A stretch of DNA of 64,000 nucleotides from Myxococcales bacterium (lineage in GTDB: Bacteria; Myxococcota_A; Polyangia; Polyangiales; GCA-016699535). The stretch lies in the NCBI GenBank assembly GCA_020633325.1, contig JACKDX010000001.1:558001-622000 (forward strand), written 5' to 3'. The stretch's first letter is position 1, and every line of letters starts with the position of its first letter. Shown piece after piece: positions 33,543 to 41,878 of this stretch. The translations under genes and the position numbers were made by a program. The notes below the pieces were generated by a model. The model saw nothing but the letters and a program-made list of their open reading frames with translations, made no database searches and had not been told where the DNA came from.

Positions 33543-35348
33543 ATGAAGTTTGTCAAAAGCGTGGCCTTATTGCGATGTTGGGTGAACACGGCATTTGAGA
33601 TGATCGGAGTGCGCCTGATGCTGTGGACAGGCGTTGTATACGCGTTCCTTCCCGACGTACTGTATTCAGGTTCGCGGATCGGCACGCATCATGACGAGCA
33701 TTATTTCTTGATGCACGAAGAGGTCGCGCGACGCACCATGGTTGAGTTTCTGCAGTTGCCGGCGTGGAACCCATTTTTTTGTGGCGGAATTCCGGAGCTA
33801 GCAAACCCGCAGAGCACATTGTTGGCGCCGGACTTTGTGCTTCGGCTGCTAGCGGGCGCCGTCATCGGCCGAAAACTGACCATTGTGCTCACGTTAATTA
33901 TAGGCATGGAAGGCGTGTATCGTCTCGGGCGTCGGTGGAGAAATTCGCATCTTGGATCGATGCTTGCCGCCGTCGTCTTTAGCACCAGTGGATGGTTCGT
34001 GTCGTTCATCGAGCTTGGATGGTTGAATTTTTTTGTGGGGTTTCAGCTTTTGCCGTGGGCCGTTTTGTTCTTTTCTAATGCACTAGAGAGGGGTCGCACC
34101 CAAAACGCGATTGCAACGGCCGCCGTGCTCACATGGATGCTATTTTGTGGCGGCACTTACACGGTGCCCTACACGGTTTTGACGTTGTTCCTGGTGACGC
34201 TGCAGTACAGTTGGCTTCATTGGCGTGCCCCGAGATGGCCCATGAACTTTCTCCGACCGTGGTGCGCCTTAGCGGCAGTGGGACTGCTTAGCATCGGTTT
34301 AGGGGCCATTAGGTTGCTCCCCATGGCGAATGTCATCGCTAGCCATCCTCGACATTGGTTCGCGCCCGAGCGTAATAACATTGCACCGCTTTTTGCCGCG
34401 ATGTTGGATTCAAGTGGCGGCGGACTTCACTCGATCTTCACAGGAGTTTTGCTGTTGGGCCTCCTTGCGACTGGAGTTTTGTGGTTTGATAAACTGAGCA
34501 GACGGTATCTTATTGCCTCCGCGGTTTTCTTGTTGCTTGCCCTGGGGAATACTGGATGGTGGTCGCCGTACAACTGGTTAGAGCAGTTGCCGCTGTTTGG
34601 ACAACTTCGAAATCCCGAGAGGTTCACCACGGTGATGGCGTTGTTTCTCGCCCTGGGTGCGGGGAGGAGTATCACCTTGTTTGAACAGACAGTCTATGGA
34701 TTGGGGCTGCGACACAAAACTACCAAGGGCGGACTTTTCGTAAGGACGCTTCTGCTCCTCGGAACCACAGTGGCCGTCTTCGGGATGTGCGCCTATGTCG
34801 TGAGTGGAATGATTAGCGCACATCGAGTTGAGTATGGGGAGGTGTATCGAGAGCCGCCTCTGGACACATACCGAGGAGGCTTTAGCCAAACTAAGGGTAA
34901 CCGGTGGGACGCGCATGTCTGGCCCCTGATTAACCGGGGAAGCCTCGCCTGCTTTGAGGAAACGCCCTTTACGCAGTCCTCCGCACTCAGAGCCGATCTG
35001 TTGCAAGAGGAGTTTGTCCTGGATAACCTTACCGCGCGGCTTACGCGCGAACGGTGGACGCCCAATCGCATAGATTTGCGCATTGATACGCCAGATCCGG
35101 CGATTGTGATAGTCAATCAGAACTTCCATCGCGCATGGACTGCCACAGCCGGCCACGTCTTTAACCACCACGGACGCATCGCAGTGAAACTTCCCCCAGG
35201 CACATATCGATTTTCCCTTGCCTATCGAGATTGGTGGATATACGTGGGTGCTATAATTTCACTCCTGACGTTTATGTGCTGTGTGTTCATTTGCGCGAGC
35301 AGCACTCGCGGGTCGACACGCTTTTGTTGGCCAGAGAGAAGGCCTTAG
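33543..35348 (+). CDS. Polytopic membrane protein, GT-C/YfhO-like
   Basis: This 601-residue protein has about 12 membrane segments in the first 470 residues and a C-terminal soluble region of about 100 residues followed by one more segment. The early acidic loop GSRIGTHHDEHYFLMHEEV, with PAWNPFFCGGIPELANPQS after it, resembles YfhO and related GT-C proteins that glycosylate lipoteichoic acids or make surface glycans. No proven catalytic residue can be named. It follows the small gene at 33123 and precedes a methyltransferase by 3 bases. Confidence 0.77.
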   Translation: MKFVKSVALLRCWVNTAFEMIGVRLMLWTGVVYAFLPDVLYSGSRIGTHHDEHYFLMHEEVARRTMVEFLQLPAWNPFFCGGIPELANPQSTLLAPDFVLRLLAGAVIGRKLTIVLTLIIGMEGVYRLGRRWRNSHLGSMLAAVVFSTSGWFVSFIELGWLNFFVGFQLLPWAVLFFSNALERGRTQNAIATAAVLTWMLFCGGTYTVPYTVLTLFLVTLQYSWLHWRAPRWPMNFLRPWCALAAVGLLSIGLGAIRLLPMANVIASHPRHWFAPERNNIAPLFAAMLDSSGGGLHSIFTGVLLLGLLATGVLWFDKLSRRYLIASAVFLLLALGNTGWWSPYNWLEQLPLFGQLRNPERFTTVMALFLALGAGRSITLFEQTVYGLGLRHKTTKGGLFVRTLLLLGTTVAVFGMCAYVVSGMISAHRVEYGEVYREPPLDTYRGGFSQTKGNRWDAHVWPLINRGSLACFEETPFTQSSALRADLLQEEFVLDNLTARLTRERWTPNRIDLRIDTPDPAIVIVNQNFHRAWTATAGHVFNHHGRIAVKLPPGTYRFSLAYRDWWIYVGAIISLLTFMCCVFICASSTRGSTRFCWPERRP

Positions 35349-35351
35349 TCC

Positions 35352-36122
35352 GTGGATCTTCGGGAAGTCAACGCGCAACCATTGTTACGCCGTCACCCCT
35401 GGGAACTCGTTCGCGCTCGGTATTTCATATCTGTGTTGGAAAAACATCACTTGCTAGCGCGAGACGGGGCTATTCTCGATGCGGGATCGGGCGATGGATG
35501 GTTTGCGCAATGTCTTGCGAAACGCTTGAGTGATGCGCGGACAATTATCTGCTGGGACCATGAGTACACCCCAGCGCAGCTGCAGGCTTTTCAAGAAGAA
35601 AGTTCCTTGCGCGGCCCAACATATACCCGAGACGCTCCCACGGAGCGCTGCTCGTTGATACTGTTACTCGATGTGCTAGAGCATATCCAACATGACATGG
35701 GGTTTCTTAAGGAACTAATAGCCAACAACCTCGACGCAGATGGCCTGATTTTGATCAGCGTTCCAGCGTGGGCTTATGTGTTTGGTCCCCATGATGTCTT
35801 TTTGGGGCATTATCGTCGCTATGCTCCAAAGCAGTTGCAAGCGCTTGTGAAGGCCGCAAACCTAGAAATCATAGATCGGGGCGAGCTTTTTCATTTTCCA
35901 TTAATCGTGCGCATCCTTCAGGCAGTAGCGGCGCGTATGGCCCCCACCCGAACACAACCGCCGTCCACGGAGCTTCATTGGCAGCATGGTCGATGGATTA
36001 CATGGATGGCATACGCAATGCTGCGAATAGACAGTTTAATGTCCATCGGACTTTCTCGCATGGGGATACGCATCCCCGGACTTAGCACGTGGGTCTTGTG
36101 TCGCCTTGAGCGCCACTCGTGA
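35352..36122 (+). CDS. Class I SAM-dependent methyltransferase
   Basis: A 256-residue methyltransferase with SAM motif I AILDAGSGDGWFAQCLAKR, an acidic motif II end (WDHEYTPAQLQAF), and a motif IV-like LILLLDVLEHIQHD followed by LILISVPAWAYVFGPHD. Such DVLEH proteins often modify sugars or lipids in cell-envelope clusters. Start is GTG at 35352, 3 bases after the upstream stop. Only 3 bases separate its end from the convergent GT2 gene. Confidence 0.85.
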   Translation: MDLREVNAQPLLRRHPWELVRARYFISVLEKHHLLARDGAILDAGSGDGWFAQCLAKRLSDARTIICWDHEYTPAQLQAFQEESSLRGPTYTRDAPTERCSLILLLDVLEHIQHDMGFLKELIANNLDADGLILISVPAWAYVFGPHDVFLGHYRRYAPKQLQALVKAANLEIIDRGELFHFPLIVRILQAVAARMAPTRTQPPSTELHWQHGRWITWMAYAMLRIDSLMSIGLSRMGIRIPGLSTWVLCRLERHS

Positions 36123-36125
36123 GCC

Positions 36126-36845
36126 TTATTGTTTGTGTTTGCGACATTTCCACCAAAGTCGTCCTAAAGCCATAAACATCTTTGTCGAATCAAGGATTGG
36201 CGAGACCCGTGAAAACTCAGCATGTCGCCAGATTACGGGGCATTCAAAAACGGCATAGCCGAGCTGCCGGGCAAGCAACAACACTTCCACGTCGTAGGTG
36301 TATCCATCTTCGGTTTGCGCAGAAAAGAGTGTTTGCGCGACGGGTAAAGAATACAGCTTGAAACCGCATTGCGTATCGTGAATTCCCTTGAGCAGAAAGG
36401 TTTGCACGAGCAAGTTAAAGATCCTTCCCATACGTTCTCTATACCAGGGCTGTCGCACCTGTATGTCGCTATGTGTCAGCGCTCTCGATCCGATGACGAT
36501 TGGATATCCCCGCTTGGAGATCTCCAACAACTTGTTGGCCTCCTCTATCGGTGTGCTTAAGTCCGCGTCCGAAACCAATACATAGGACCCGCGTGCGTTG
36601 CGGATGCCCAACCGTACCGCGGCACCCTTGCCTGAGTTCTTCTCAAGGCGAAGCACCCGAAGTTTACCCTGGTTTTTGCCAAGCTCCTCTAAGAGTTCCG
36701 GCGTTTTGTCCGTCGATCCATCGTCTACAACGATCACTTCGGCATCGTGCCAATCTCTGACATACGAAAGAACTCTGGATACGCTATCTACGATTCTCGC
36801 CTGCTCATTATATGCTGGTATGACTATAGAAAGTTGCATGCGCAA
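36126..36845 (-). CDS. GT2 family glycosyltransferase, dolichyl-phosphate glucosyltransferase-like
   Basis: The 239-residue protein is a GT-A glycosyltransferase of the Alg5/DPM type that loads a sugar on polyprenyl phosphate. It has VIPAYNEQARIVDSV, EVIVVDDGSTDKTPE, the metal-binding SDADLSTPIEEANKLLE and a QCGFKLYS motif (HDTQCGFKLYS), then acidic ED in AQTEDGYTYDVEVL. No membrane segment is present, so it would act at the inner face of the membrane. It could supply the lipid-linked sugar for the GT-C-like proteins encoded next to it. Confidence 0.9.
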   Translation of the reverse strand: MRMQLSIVIPAYNEQARIVDSVSRVLSYVRDWHDAEVIVVDDGSTDKTPELLEELGKNQGKLRVLRLEKNSGKGAAVRLGIRNARGSYVLVSDADLSTPIEEANKLLEISKRGYPIVIGSRALTHSDIQVRQPWYRERMGRIFNLLVQTFLLKGIHDTQCGFKLYSLPVAQTLFSAQTEDGYTYDVEVLLLARQLGYAVFECPVIWRHAEFSRVSPILDSTKMFMALGRLWWKCRKHKQ

Positions 36846-36899
36846 AGTCTTGATACTACGTTAGCCGGCCACTGTCTTGTTCGAAGAATCTATTCGCTT

Positions 36900-39341
36900 A
36901 TGTACCGAAGCATTCGCACCCGTTTTTTGGCCCGACTGTTAGCATTGAAACGCGCGACAGATGGGTTCATGACGACGCCTGCTCAGAGAAGCCTAGGAGT
37001 GTCGCTGACCTCATTGCTGCTGGCGGCGGGTTTTCGGAGTATATTATTTCTAGATGCATCAGGCGTAAACCTCCCCTCGGACGGCATCTGGACTTGTGTT
37101 GCCGCGATGCTCGCCGCCGCCGCCTCGGACGTCATGGTCGCTGGAACGTTAGGACTTATTCACTATGGGATGACGTGTAAGTTACGCTCTTTCCCGGCAT
37201 CGAGGGTGGCCATGTTTGCAGGCTACCTGCTCTTGTTTCCGGGGACGCTGCTTCACGTCATCTCGGTTCCATTTTTTCGCCTCTACCAGATGCCGTTGCG
37301 ATATACGCAACTGCTGCTGGTCGGCTCGCTCAGTAACATTCTCGATTCTGCACACGCCGAAATAACCCGTAGATATCTCTACCTGGTGTTATTGGTTTTG
37401 GTGCTCGCTGCTGGGACGGCGGTCGCGGGGGCTACGTACATTTATCGTGCATATTGTGCTCGTGCGGGACATGGAAAGCGGCGGATTGTATTGGGGGCAG
37501 CCATCGGTCTCGTGGCGTGCTGCCTGATTGCAGTGAGAAGCCTGTCAGGCATAAGCAACGCACCCGCTGGCCTCATCATGAACCCGAGCCAGATATTTGT
37601 TGAAAGCTGGGTACAATGGTGCTGGCACGGTGTTAACGACGACATCATATTGAAGCACGCACCACATTTTGACACCACGCGATTGTTCGACAAAGATAGT
37701 GACAACGATCAACTTCAGGATCTGGTGCGACCAGACGCGCTTCCAGTTTCCGGCAACAACGTCATTCTGATCGTTGTAGAGTCTGCGTCCGTCAACCGGT
37801 TCGGTCTCTGGGGCGGCGATGTGCGTACGACGCCACGGTTGGCGCAACTTAAGCCGCATGCCTTGATGTTTGACAGCTACTATTCGCCTGCGCCAGTATC
37901 CATGAAATCGTTGGTTTCCCTGATGTGCTCTACGTATCCACATGCGGACCCAAGAGCAGACACATACACGAATCCTACGATCGACTGCCGATCGCTAAGT
38001 GAAGTTTTGGCGGACGCGGGATACGACGCCGGGCTTTTTCATGCAGGGCATTTTAGCTACACGGATAAAGACCGTTTTTTTGCGCATCGTGGTTACAGTA
38101 TTATGCGCGATGCCGGCAGTTTGCGCAATGAGGCCAAGTATCCGATCAATGGGTGGGGTATTGATGAGCGTGCGATGTTTGACGATGCAATCCATTGGCT
38201 GAACGGACGGGATAGTCAGCTTCCTTTTTTTCTGACACTCATTACCCTGAGTCCACATCATCCCTATAAAATTAACAACGTGACGCCCGCGCCTTTCGGC
38301 ACCGCTTCCGCCGCGGCCAAGTACGACAACGCTGTTCATTTGGTGGACAGCCAAATCGGCCGGATTTGGGATTGGCTTGTGCAAAAGGGATTGCAGAATA
38401 AGACATTACTAGCGATCGTGGGCGATCATGGCGAGGCGTTTGGAGAACATCCAGGGCACTTTGTGCACGGTTCGCTTATCTATGAGGAAGCGGTGCGAAC
38501 ACCGTTGATGCTGGTTCAGCCCCTAGTGTTTAAGGGGGTGCGCACACGCAGGATCGGCAATCACGTGGATTTGGCGCCCACCCTACTGGACATCATCGGT
38601 CATCCCCGGCCCAAACGCTATCAGGGCGTCAGCCTGCTTCGAGGGTTTCAGCCGCATATGGTGTACTTCTATGCCAACTGGTCAGCATACCGCTTGGGTC
38701 TTCGAGACGGACGATGGAAGTATATTTATCATCCCTTAGACGGTGTTCACGAGTTGTTCGACCTCCGAAAAGACCCCCAAGAAAGAGTTAACCTCGCTGC
38801 ATCTAATCCGAGCCATGTGGAGGCCTACCAACATCGGGTAACTGCATGGGAGGCATATTATGGCACACTTATTCCCAACTATGAGAGCTATGTATTGGGC
38901 GCCACCATGTGCCCTAGGTCGCCTGTATGTTATCTCAGTACGTTGGAACCCTCGTATACCCAGGGTGCGTGGCGTAAAGACCAAAGCGTCTCAACTCGCC
39001 CTCTACGCATTCAAGATACGTTTTATGACAAGGGCATAGGTGTCAAGCCCCTGTCGGTGCTTCGGTATAGTATCTCTGGCGGGAATTTTCAGCGTCTCAA
39101 GGGTATGGTCGGCTACGATGGTTATGTAAAGAAGTCGCAATTGAATGCAGTAGCCGGTGCCGCAATCTATGTTGACGATAAGCTGATGTGGTCAAGTGGC
39201 AAGATAGGAGTGATGAGTGACCCGAGGTCTTTTGACATATCAGTAGAAAACGGACGTTTGCTCGAACTCATCAGTTACGACCTTGACGGATCGAAGGAAA
39301 GGGACGCCATCAATTGGGTTGATGTGCGTCTAGAACGCTAG
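36900..39341 (+). CDS. Membrane sulfatase/phosphatase-superfamily protein with C-terminal NPCBM domain
   Basis: The 813-residue protein has about five N-terminal membrane segments (to about residue 215), then an alkaline-phosphatase/sulfatase-type domain with VILIVVESASVNRFG (about 287), a nucleophile region SPAPVSMKSLVSLM (about 330, Ser where sulfatases have Cys or Ser), and the metal site AIVGDHGEAFGEHPGHFVHG (about 500). The last 120 residues form an NPCBM-type carbohydrate-binding domain: KGIGVKPLSVLRYSI, GMVGYDGYV, AAIYVDDKLMWSSG and INWVDVRLE. This layout suggests a membrane-bound enzyme that adds or removes phospho- or sulfo-groups on surface glycans. I start at ATG 36900; a longer reading frame runs into the divergent GT2 gene. 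Confidence 0.87.
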   Translation: MYRSIRTRFLARLLALKRATDGFMTTPAQRSLGVSLTSLLLAAGFRSILFLDASGVNLPSDGIWTCVAAMLAAAASDVMVAGTLGLIHYGMTCKLRSFPASRVAMFAGYLLLFPGTLLHVISVPFFRLYQMPLRYTQLLLVGSLSNILDSAHAEITRRYLYLVLLVLVLAAGTAVAGATYIYRAYCARAGHGKRRIVLGAAIGLVACCLIAVRSLSGISNAPAGLIMNPSQIFVESWVQWCWHGVNDDIILKHAPHFDTTRLFDKDSDNDQLQDLVRPDALPVSGNNVILIVVESASVNRFGLWGGDVRTTPRLAQLKPHALMFDSYYSPAPVSMKSLVSLMCSTYPHADPRADTYTNPTIDCRSLSEVLADAGYDAGLFHAGHFSYTDKDRFFAHRGYSIMRDAGSLRNEAKYPINGWGIDERAMFDDAIHWLNGRDSQLPFFLTLITLSPHHPYKINNVTPAPFGTASAAAKYDNAVHLVDSQIGRIWDWLVQKGLQNKTLLAIVGDHGEAFGEHPGHFVHGSLIYEEAVRTPLMLVQPLVFKGVRTRRIGNHVDLAPTLLDIIGHPRPKRYQGVSLLRGFQPHMVYFYANWSAYRLGLRDGRWKYIYHPLDGVHELFDLRKDPQERVNLAASNPSHVEAYQHRVTAWEAYYGTLIPNYESYVLGATMCPRSPVCYLSTLEPSYTQGAWRKDQSVSTRPLRIQDTFYDKGIGVKPLSVLRYSISGGNFQRLKGMVGYDGYVKKSQLNAVAGAAIYVDDKLMWSSGKIGVMSDPRSFDISVENGRLLELISYDLDGSKERDAINWVDVRLER

Positions 39342-39570
39342 AGAATACTGCTAATGTTGACTGCACGGCGCTGCAGTGCGTGAGACTTAGTGCCCCAAAC
39401 AACAGAGTTACTCGAAATACCCGAAAAAGCACGCAAAATACGTGCCATCGGGTCTATTGGCCCACGGAAACCTTCAAATACCCGAGCCAGACTAGGTTCC
39501 CGCATCGGACACACCGCCATCGGGAGCGTTGTCTGGCTCAGGGACACATGCCGCTTCCTATCCGTGCGGA
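39342..39570. ncRNA. Structured intergenic stretch with two related hairpin units
   Basis: No convincing gene lies between the convergent sulfatase and DUF1579 genes. The stretch holds two copies of AAATACCCGA (39415-39424, 39476-39485), each followed by GCCATCGGG (39444-39452, 39516-39524). Unit 1 folds as ACCCGA/TCGGGT around GCACG/CGTGC. Unit 2 is enclosed by a perfect 9-bp repeat GAGCCAGAC/GTCTGGCTC (39484-39492, 39531-39539). A CTGCA/TGCAG palindrome (39361-39376) lies beside them. It may be a non-coding RNA or a remnant of a repeat family; strand and function are unknown. Confidence 0.45.
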
Positions 39571-40194
39571 CTAGGTCGAACGCTTATAGCGAATCTCCAT
39601 CGACTTGAATTCTTTACCCGATGGATCTTTGGTGTACATGGTGTAGGTGAGAGCGTTCTTGCCTACGATCTTCCATTCTGCACGATACCATTTCTCTTTT
39701 TCGCCGCTGAACGGGCAGCTGTAGGTGCCGCTGTCTCGAAAGGTTTTGGTGGCTCCGTCGTAGGTACCGCTACCCTCGACAATGCCCGTAGACATGTTGT
39801 CCATCCATATGGAGACGTACGCCTTCTTTACATTGTCGTATCCAAGATAGCCCAGCCCCTCGAAGGTTTCTGTACCCCATGAGCCTTTGAAATCCTGGCG
39901 CAAAAAGCGACCGCCTAAAGTCCAAGCGATGGAACTGGTCCCGGTCGATACCTGGGGCTTTGCGCCTGGGTGCATCCATACCGTGTTCTTCACGGTCCAA
40001 TCCCCTGCCAACGCTTTGAGGACAGCATGGTGTGCAGATGGTTTGCCCGCCGCTTTCGCCTTAGTCATACGAGCTTGCATGTCCTTTTGTGCATGTGCGT
40101 CCTTCGCCGGTGCCACCTTGTCCTGCGCCTGAACAGTTGCGGCCGACAGCATAAAAAGACCGCTAGCAATGATCGATAACTGTGTCATCTTCAT
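39571..40194 (-). CDS. DUF1579 family exported protein
   Basis: The 207-residue protein has a signal peptide (MKMTQLSIIASGLFMLSAATVQAQ) and then a DUF1579 domain: LAGDWTVKNTVWMHPGAKP, WTLGGRFLRQDFKGSWG, FEGLGYLGYDNVKKAYVSIWMD and SGTYDGATKTFRDSG. The family has unknown function and a lipocalin-like fold prediction. The start ATG at 40194 has GGAGG eight bases upstream, and a promoter sits just ahead of it, which excludes a longer start at 40245. Lys/Ala-rich residues follow the signal peptide. Confidence 0.88.
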   Translation of the reverse strand: MKMTQLSIIASGLFMLSAATVQAQDKVAPAKDAHAQKDMQARMTKAKAAGKPSAHHAVLKALAGDWTVKNTVWMHPGAKPQVSTGTSSIAWTLGGRFLRQDFKGSWGTETFEGLGYLGYDNVKKAYVSIWMDNMSTGIVEGSGTYDGATKTFRDSGTYSCPFSGEKEKWYRAEWKIVGKNALTYTMYTKDPSGKEFKSMEIRYKRST

Positions 40195-40216
40195 AATAGA
40201 CCTCCTCAAGGTTCCC

Positions 40217-40245
40217 GTTATCGATCGGACGAAAATTTTTTTCAA
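40217..40245 (-). promoter_or_regulatory. Promoter of the DUF1579 gene
   Basis: Minus-strand TTGAAA (40240-40245) and GATAAC (40217-40222) are 17 bases apart. Transcription would start near 40210, leaving a short leader with GGAGG before the ATG at 40194. Confidence 0.55.
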
Positions 40246-40253
40246 CTACTCGA

Positions 40254-40910
40254 TTAACGAGGGCGGACGGATACCTTTAAACACCCGATCTGTTCGATGT
40301 CGACCTCAATGATATCCCCAGCTGCCATAGGCCCCACCCCTTGCGGCGTACCGGTCAGAATCATGTCGCCGGCCTCGAGAGTCATCACCTGGCTGAGAAA
40401 GGCAATGAGCTTGGGCACCGAAAAGATCAGGTCAGAAGTGCGTGAAGACTGGCGCGTGAGCCCGTTCTGTCGCGTCACCAGTTTTAGGTCCGCCGGGTCG
40501 ATGTCACCCACAATGCGCGGGCCAACTGGGCAAAATGTGTCAAAGCCCTTGGCTCGCGCCCACTGACCGTCTTTCTTTTGGAGTTCGCGGACTGACACAT
40601 CGATGGCGCACGTGTATCCAAGTACGTGTGCCAATGCATCGCGTTCTTCCAGATTTCTGGCCTGGCGTGCCATGATCACCGCAAGTTCGCCTTCGTAGTC
40701 CACGCGCCCATATTCCATTGGAGCAGAAATCGTGCCCAGCGGCGCAAGCAAGGCCGAGGGAGGTTTCAAAAATACAATGGGCTCTTCGGGGAGCTCTTTT
40801 TGCATTTCCTTGGCGTGCTCACGGTAGTTCACCCCGATTCCAATGATCTTTGAGGGAAGTAGATCATAGACATCTCCTGGATATGAGGGGCTTACGAGGG
40901 GAAGTTTCAT
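40254..40910 (-). CDS. Fumarylacetoacetate hydrolase (FAH) family protein
   Basis: The 218-residue protein is a short-form FAH-fold hydrolase/decarboxylase. It contains IIGIGVNYREHAKEM, EELPEEPIVFLKPPSAL-like substrate-loop residues (PEEPIVFLKPPSAL), YEGELAVIMARQARNL with the metal-binding Glu, and ILTGTPQGVGPMAAGD. Enzymes of this length act on acylpyruvates or oxaloacetate, so the substrate is not fixed by sequence. The start at 40910 (MKLPLVSP) is chosen because the upstream open frame (to 41009) is not family-like; its ribosome site is weak. It is divergent from the DUF1338 gene. Confidence 0.9.
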   Translation of the reverse strand: MKLPLVSPSYPGDVYDLLPSKIIGIGVNYREHAKEMQKELPEEPIVFLKPPSALLAPLGTISAPMEYGRVDYEGELAVIMARQARNLEERDALAHVLGYTCAIDVSVRELQKKDGQWARAKGFDTFCPVGPRIVGDIDPADLKLVTRQNGLTRQSSRTSDLIFSVPKLIAFLSQVMTLEAGDMILTGTPQGVGPMAAGDIIEVDIEQIGCLKVSVRPR

Positions 40911-41059
40911 GGGCGGAATATATCGGTTTCTGGGTCTGCCTACAAAACCTAGGGGAGCTCTCACCCAAGCCCGATTGGGGGACAGAAAAATCCCGTAGGA
41001 CGGAGGCAATCAGTTGTGGCACTATCACCGGATGGGTCGCATGCCCAAGGAGAGTATCG

Positions 41060-41878
41060 ATGAGTCAGAAAGAGGCTGAGTTGATGTTCGAGCATCTCTG
41101 GAGAGACTTCGCTGCTATCGCACCCCAGGCGGCACACATCCACGCTTTGCTAAAGAGCAAAGGGGAGCATTTTCGCAATGATCATGTCGCCATTCGCACC
41201 TTCGATGCTGCGAAGATAGCGCTGGAAGTTTTGGCAGAGCCCTTTTTGCAATGGGGGTATAAGCCTACAGGGGACTACGCGTTCAAGGAAAAGAAGATCT
41301 GTGCCCGCAGTTACAGTCACCCTTCCGGCGAACTGCCCCGTGTTTTCATTTCCGAATTGCTGCTCTCTCAGTGCTCGGCAACGCTGCAAAAGCATGTGCG
41401 GGGGATGCTCGAGCAACTCGAAGAGACTCTCAGCGGCGAGGCATTGCTGCGGAATCAAGCGCTCTGGCCCCGTATCAATTACTCTGTATATAGGCAGATG
41501 CTGGAGGAATCGGAATATGCCGCATGGGTGATGGCTTTCGGAATACGCACCAATCATTTCACTGTCAATTTCAACGATTTACAGGCCTTTACGACGCTCC
41601 GCGAGCTTAACGATTTTCTCGTGTCAGAAGGATTCGAGCTCAACTCGCCGAACCAGCCCATCCAGGGCAGTTCCGAGAGTATGCTTGAGCAGTCATCAAC
41701 TCGTGCAGATCACGTGATGTGGCGTTTTTCTGACGGCGAGGAACGCAGCATTCGGAGTTGTTACTATGAGTTTTGTAGGCGTTATCCCGATCCCAAAACG
41801 GGGACATGGTACGATGGCTTCATTACGAACAGCGCGGATAAAATCTTCGAATCGACCAATGTGCAGTCGTTTACTTGA
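41060..41878 (+). CDS. DUF1338 family protein, 2-oxoadipate dioxygenase/decarboxylase-like
   Basis: The 272-residue protein is a DUF1338 (YdcJ/HglS-type) member. HglS converts 2-oxoadipate to 2-hydroxyglutarate in lysine breakdown with an iron centre. Candidate metal ligands are His in FRNDHVAIRTF and in IRTNHFTVNFND, plus Glu residues in RVFISELLLSQ. The ATG at 41060 has AAGGAGA eight bases upstream; a longer open frame from 40850 is not needed. Its end overlaps the convergent permease gene by 8 bases. Family members vary in substrate, so lysine catabolism is only a suggestion. Confidence 0.85.
   Translation: MSQKEAELMFEHLWRDFAAIAPQAAHIHALLKSKGEHFRNDHVAIRTFDAAKIALEVLAEPFLQWGYKPTGDYAFKEKKICARSYSHPSGELPRVFISELLLSQCSATLQKHVRGMLEQLEETLSGEALLRNQALWPRINYSVYRQMLEESEYAAWVMAFGIRTNHFTVNFNDLQAFTTLRELNDFLVSEGFELNSPNQPIQGSSESMLEQSSTRADHVMWRFSDGEERSIRSCYYEFCRRYPDPKTGTWYDGFITNSADKIFESTNVQSFT

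Noticed and set aside
39484..39539. Integron attC site
   Set aside because: The 9-bp repeat lacks the RYYYAAC and GTTRRRY core sites and no integrase is present.
39338..39547. 69-residue minus-strand open frame in the hairpin region
   Set aside because: No ribosome site or domain; it spans repeated hairpin units better explained as non-coding structure.
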